The notes below the pieces were generated by a model, which saw nothing but the letters and a program-made list of their open reading frames with translations, made no database searches and was not told the DNA's origin. Positions 60,712-64,000 of a stretch of DNA of 64,000 nt are shown in pieces. Position 1 is the stretch's first letter; each line of letters opens with the position of its first letter. The stretch comes from Deltaproteobacteria bacterium (GTDB lineage Bacteria > Desulfobacterota > Desulfuromonadia > Desulfuromonadales > Geopsychrobacteraceae): positions 45,593 through 109,592 of the forward strand of contig JAJRWH010000005.1 in assembly GCA_024276935.1 (NCBI GenBank), given 5' to 3'. The position numbers and the translations under genes were made by a program.

Positions 60712-62121
60712 ATGCGAGATCAACAAATATCTGACCACGAAACTCAGTTCTCCCTGGTCGACAGTCACGCTCACCTTGACAGCAACCAGTTTCAGGGTGA
60801 GCTGGAGCAGGTTCTTGAACGTGCGGATGAGGCGGGCATCAGGCAGATCCTGACAATTGGCTGTGATCTGCAAAGTTCTGCGAAATCGGTCGAAATTGCC
60901 AATCGATATGCCGGGGTCTATGCTGCGGTCGGTATTCATCCGCACGACGCGGGTGAGGCAACTCCCGAAGGTCTGGCATTAATTGAAAGTCTGGCTGCCG
61001 CGCAAAAGGTTGTCGCCATTGGTGAAATCGGTCTCGATTACTATCGCAACCGCTCTCCCCATGATCAGCAGCGCCAGGCCTTTCGTGAACAGATCAGGCT
61101 GGCGCGACGCTGCAACAAACCACTGATTGTCCACGACCGGGATGCCCACGATGAGGTTTTGACAATTCTGCACGAAGAAGAAGCTCAACAAACAGGTGGG
61201 GTCCTGCACTGCTTCAGTGGCGATCTCAAAATGGCACGTGCCTGTCTTGATCTCGGTTTCTATCTGTCATTTACCGGAAATATCACCTATCCCAAAAACG
61301 AACCCCTGCGTGAAGTTATTGCCGGGGTTCCGATTGATCGCATTCTGGTTGAAACCGACTGCCCTTATCTGTCGCCACAACCCTATCGCGGCAAACGCAA
61401 TGAACCGGCTTACGTCAGGCTGACCGCCGAAAAGATTGCCACGATCAAAGGGTTGACCATGGCTGACGTTTCGCGCGTCACCAATCGCAATGCTTATGAC
61501 CTGTTCGGCATTGGGCAAATCGATCAGCAAACCAAAATTGCCTATCAAATTCGTAACTCGCTCTACCTGAACATCACCAACCGGTGCACAAATCGGTGTG
61601 TTTTCTGTGCAAAATTTGATGATTTCGTCGTCAAGGGTCACGAGCTGAAACTTGACCATGAACCCGATATCAACGAATTGAAAGCCGCCATCGGCAATCC
61701 TGAAAATTATGACGAAGTTGTTTTTTGTGGCTACGGTGAGCCCCTCTTGCGTCTTGACCTGATCACTGAGCTGGCCGCCTGGCTCAAACAACGCCAGACC
61801 AAAGTTCGCATCAACACCGACGGTTTGGCAAATCTGGTCCACGGACGAAATATCCTGCCAGAACTTGAGGGAAAAATTGATGCCCTGTCGGTATCACTCA
61901 ACGCAGCCGACGCTGCACAATATCAACAACTCTGCCAGTCAAAATATCCCCAACATGCCTACCAGGCTGTCAAAGACTTTCTGCGGGCAGCACAAGGATA
62001 TATTCCTGAAATCACGGCAACTGCGGTAACCTATCCAGGAGTCGACATTGAGGCCTGTCGCAAGGTCGCACTTGAACTTGGGGTTGATTTTCGGGCACGT
62101 GAATATAATGAGGTAGGATAG
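60712..62121 (+). CDS. Fusion: TatD-family DNase plus TatD-associated radical SAM protein
   Basis: N-term LVDSHAHLDSNQF...AIGEIGLDYYRNRSPHDQQRQAF; C-term NITNRCTNRCVFCAKFDD (CxxxCxxC). Confidence 0.9.
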   Translation: MRDQQISDHETQFSLVDSHAHLDSNQFQGELEQVLERADEAGIRQILTIGCDLQSSAKSVEIANRYAGVYAAVGIHPHDAGEATPEGLALIESLAAAQKVVAIGEIGLDYYRNRSPHDQQRQAFREQIRLARRCNKPLIVHDRDAHDEVLTILHEEEAQQTGGVLHCFSGDLKMARACLDLGFYLSFTGNITYPKNEPLREVIAGVPIDRILVETDCPYLSPQPYRGKRNEPAYVRLTAEKIATIKGLTMADVSRVTNRNAYDLFGIGQIDQQTKIAYQIRNSLYLNITNRCTNRCVFCAKFDDFVVKGHELKLDHEPDINELKAAIGNPENYDEVVFCGYGEPLLRLDLITELAAWLKQRQTKVRINTDGLANLVHGRNILPELEGKIDALSVSLNAADAAQYQQLCQSKYPQHAYQAVKDFLRAAQGYIPEITATAVTYPGVDIEACRKVALELGVDFRAREYNEVG

Positions 62122-62151
62122 AACCGTTCTATCTGGAGGGTCACAATAGCC

Positions 62152-62841
62152 ATGGCAGATCACACGTTCACCTATCGCTGCCCGGTCGAACAACAACACT
62201 GCGAAGTGATTGATGCACTCGACGATCTGCAACTTCGAACCGCTGAACTGGAAAAACAGGTCCAGACTGACGCCCTGACAGGTCTGACCAATTATCGCGG
62301 TTTTGTCGAACGACTTGATCAGGAGATGGAAAGAACCCGGCGGCTCGAAGAACCTACCAGTCTGATCATGATTGACATTGATCATTTCAAACAGGTCAAT
62401 GACACCCACGGCCACGAAATTGGCAACCAGGCCCTGATTCATCTTGCCGGGCTTTTAAGCCAGACCCTGCGCAAATTGGATATCCCCTGCCGGTACGGTG
62501 GCGAAGAGTTTGCGCTTATTCTACCCTCAACCAGGCTTGCTCCCGCGGTTCAGGTTGCAGAAAGAATTCGCCTGCTGGTTGAAAAGACTCCGATACAGGT
62601 CGGTCGTCTTAAAATCCCTTTAACCATCAGCCTCGGTGTTGACAGCTACGTCGCCCTGAAGAACCAGCCCGCCATCGAATTAATCAAGCAGACCGACAGC
62701 TATCTGTATCAGGCCAAACATACCGGTCGTAATTGCACCTGCCATCCCCCCATCGATCGCAGTGCCGAAAAAGCTGCCGTCAGCAATAAAGAACGTCAGG
62801 ATCTGTTCGCCGCTTTTGGACGAAAAAAAAACGAGAAATAA
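62152..62841 (+). CDS. GGDEF-domain diguanylate cyclase
   Basis: TDALTGLTNYRGFVERLDQEM; RYGGEEFALILPSTRL. Confidence 0.92.
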   Translation: MADHTFTYRCPVEQQHCEVIDALDDLQLRTAELEKQVQTDALTGLTNYRGFVERLDQEMERTRRLEEPTSLIMIDIDHFKQVNDTHGHEIGNQALIHLAGLLSQTLRKLDIPCRYGGEEFALILPSTRLAPAVQVAERIRLLVEKTPIQVGRLKIPLTISLGVDSYVALKNQPAIELIKQTDSYLYQAKHTGRNCTCHPPIDRSAEKAAVSNKERQDLFAAFGRKKNEK

Positions 62842-62908
62842 ACGACTCCCAACAGAAATCGATCCAGGCATTATGTCCATCTTGAGTCATTTCAACTGCG
62901 AACAAGAG

Positions 62909-63370
62909 CTATCTTGGGGCAAGCCGCTGAGACTTCATCGCTTTTCGTAATGCAACAACGGGGTCAGCATCCGCTGGCAAGTCAGTAACCGTCGCCCGTA
63001 AAACAAGCTTCTTTCTTGCGAACGAAAAAGCGAACGCAGAGAGATAACTCCCCGTCCCGACAGAGCGCGTGCTGACAATAATCTCGGGGGAGTCATCAGC
63101 GTCAATATCTGCAAGTTCAACCTGTTCGATCGTTCCATCACGACGCTGAATAAGTCCCGCAGCAAAGAAGGTTGTCTGGTCTTCAACTGGCGCAGCATCA
63201 TAAAGTCTGATGCTGAAACTGCCAAGAGATCGCGCTTCAAAATCACCCTCTGCAACCACAACCGTTTGACCTGTCGGAAGGATTATCTTGTTGATGAATC
63301 GATCCGGGTCCGCAGCCTGCCCTGGAGACCATGAAAGACTCAACAGAATCAGTGTTAAAAACCATCTCAT
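62909..63370 (-). CDS. Secreted protein resembling PliI-type lysozyme inhibitors
   Basis: Signal peptide MRWFLTLILLSLSWSPGQAAD; VVVAEGDFEARSLGSFSIRLYDA, GLIQRRDGTIEQVELADIDADDSPEIIVSTRSVGTGSYLSAFAFSF. Confidence 0.65.
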   Translation of the reverse strand: MRWFLTLILLSLSWSPGQAADPDRFINKIILPTGQTVVVAEGDFEARSLGSFSIRLYDAAPVEDQTTFFAAGLIQRRDGTIEQVELADIDADDSPEIIVSTRSVGTGSYLSAFAFSFARKKLVLRATVTDLPADADPVVALRKAMKSQRLAPR

Positions 63371-63428
63371 ATTCTACTCCGTTCAATAACCGTCCTGCTC
63401 ATCAGTTTGTTGTGTGCCTGAATTTATG

Positions 63429-63451
63429 GTACAGTTATCTGTACATGTACC
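63429..63451. promoter_or_regulatory. Putative YefM/YoeB operator (overlapping TGTACA-containing palindromes)
   Basis: ggTACAGTTATCTGTACATGTACC: TACAG-ttat-CTGTA inverted repeat overlapping GTACATGTAC, just upstream of the antitoxin start. Confidence 0.5.
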
Positions 63452-63467
63452 GAAAAGGAAAATCACT

Positions 63468-63719
63468 ATGAAAGCTATTTCTTACACCAATGCTCGAAGC
63501 AATTTAGCAAAAACGATGGAAAAAGTATGTGACGATCATGACCCTGTCATTATCACGCGCCGCAATGAAAGTTCGGTTGTTATGATGTCTCTTGAAGATT
63601 TTCAAGCTCTTGAAGAAACAGCATATTTACTGAGAAGTCCTAAAAATGCTCGCCGCCTTCTGGAGTCTATTGCTCAGTTGGAATCAAATGGTGGAACTGA
63701 GCGGGAGCTTTCTCTGTGA
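63468..63719 (+). CDS. yefM: YefM-family antitoxin
   Basis: MKAISYTNARSNLAKTMEKVCDDHDPVIITRRNESSVVMMSLEDFQALEETAYLLRSPKNARRLLESI. Confidence 0.94.
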   Translation: MKAISYTNARSNLAKTMEKVCDDHDPVIITRRNESSVVMMSLEDFQALEETAYLLRSPKNARRLLESIAQLESNGGTERELSL

Positions 63720-63970
63720 AACTCATATTTTCCGAAAATGCTTGGGATGATTACCAGTATTGGATAAAGACTGATAAGAAAATCCTCAAGCGGGTGAATG
63801 CTTTGATTCAGGATATACAGCGTTCACCTTTTTCTGGTATCGGCAAACCCGAACCGTTGAAGCATGGTTTGTCGGGATATTGGTCCAGACGAATCAACGA
63901 TGAGCACAGAATCGTTTATAGAGTAGAGGGCGATTTCATTTTTATTGCTCAGGTTCGATACCATTATTGA
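63716..63970 (+). CDS. yoeB: YoeB-family mRNA interferase toxin (GTG start)
   Basis: MKLIFSENAWDDYQYWIKTDKKILKRVNALIQDI...GKPEPLKHGLSGYWSRRINDEHRIVYRV...RYHY; GTGA overlap with antitoxin. Confidence 0.95.
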   Translation: MKLIFSENAWDDYQYWIKTDKKILKRVNALIQDIQRSPFSGIGKPEPLKHGLSGYWSRRINDEHRIVYRVEGDFIFIAQVRYHY

Positions 63971-64000
63971 TTTTTACACATAACGGTGAAGATAACCGGC

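Noticed and set aside
60187-60945. 252-aa minus-strand ORF opposite metG and tatD
   Set aside because: Spans two conserved plus-strand genes; artefact of codon bias.

Overview
This 64 kb window looks like a bacterial chromosome segment, most likely from the Desulfuromonadales/Geobacter-like lineage (inferred from gene order and protein flavour; not checked by a search). It is mostly housekeeping: surE-pcm-nlpD-rpoS; thrS-infC-rpmI-rplT-pheS-pheT-ihfA-merR; a long rpmF-plsX-fabHDG-acpP-fabF-rpiB-glyA-comEB-nrdR-ribDE-ribBA-ribH-nusB-hom gene train; holA-lptE-leuS-infA; der-era-rnc; and tmk-holB-ricT-metG-tatD. Three tRNA genes (Val-CAC, Arg-CCT, Val-GAC) are present. No CRISPR array, transposon or prophage was seen. 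The main accessory block is a ~12.7 kb chemosensory locus (about 40.2-53.0 kb) with CheA, two CheW, CheB, CheR and several receivers but no methyl-accepting receptor. It also carries an ExeA/GspA-like AAA ATPase, a HEAT-repeat protein, a zinc-ribbon protein with a degenerate receiver, and a DUF4388-receiver protein. Other points of interest: an in-frame amber codon splitting nrdR; infC apparently starting at AUA behind a strong Shine-Dalgarno, and infA starting at UUG; a Pcm-YqaA/DedA fusion ORF; a TatD-radical SAM fusion ORF; a PliI-like lysozyme inhibitor; and a YefM/YoeB toxin-antitoxin pair at the right edge.
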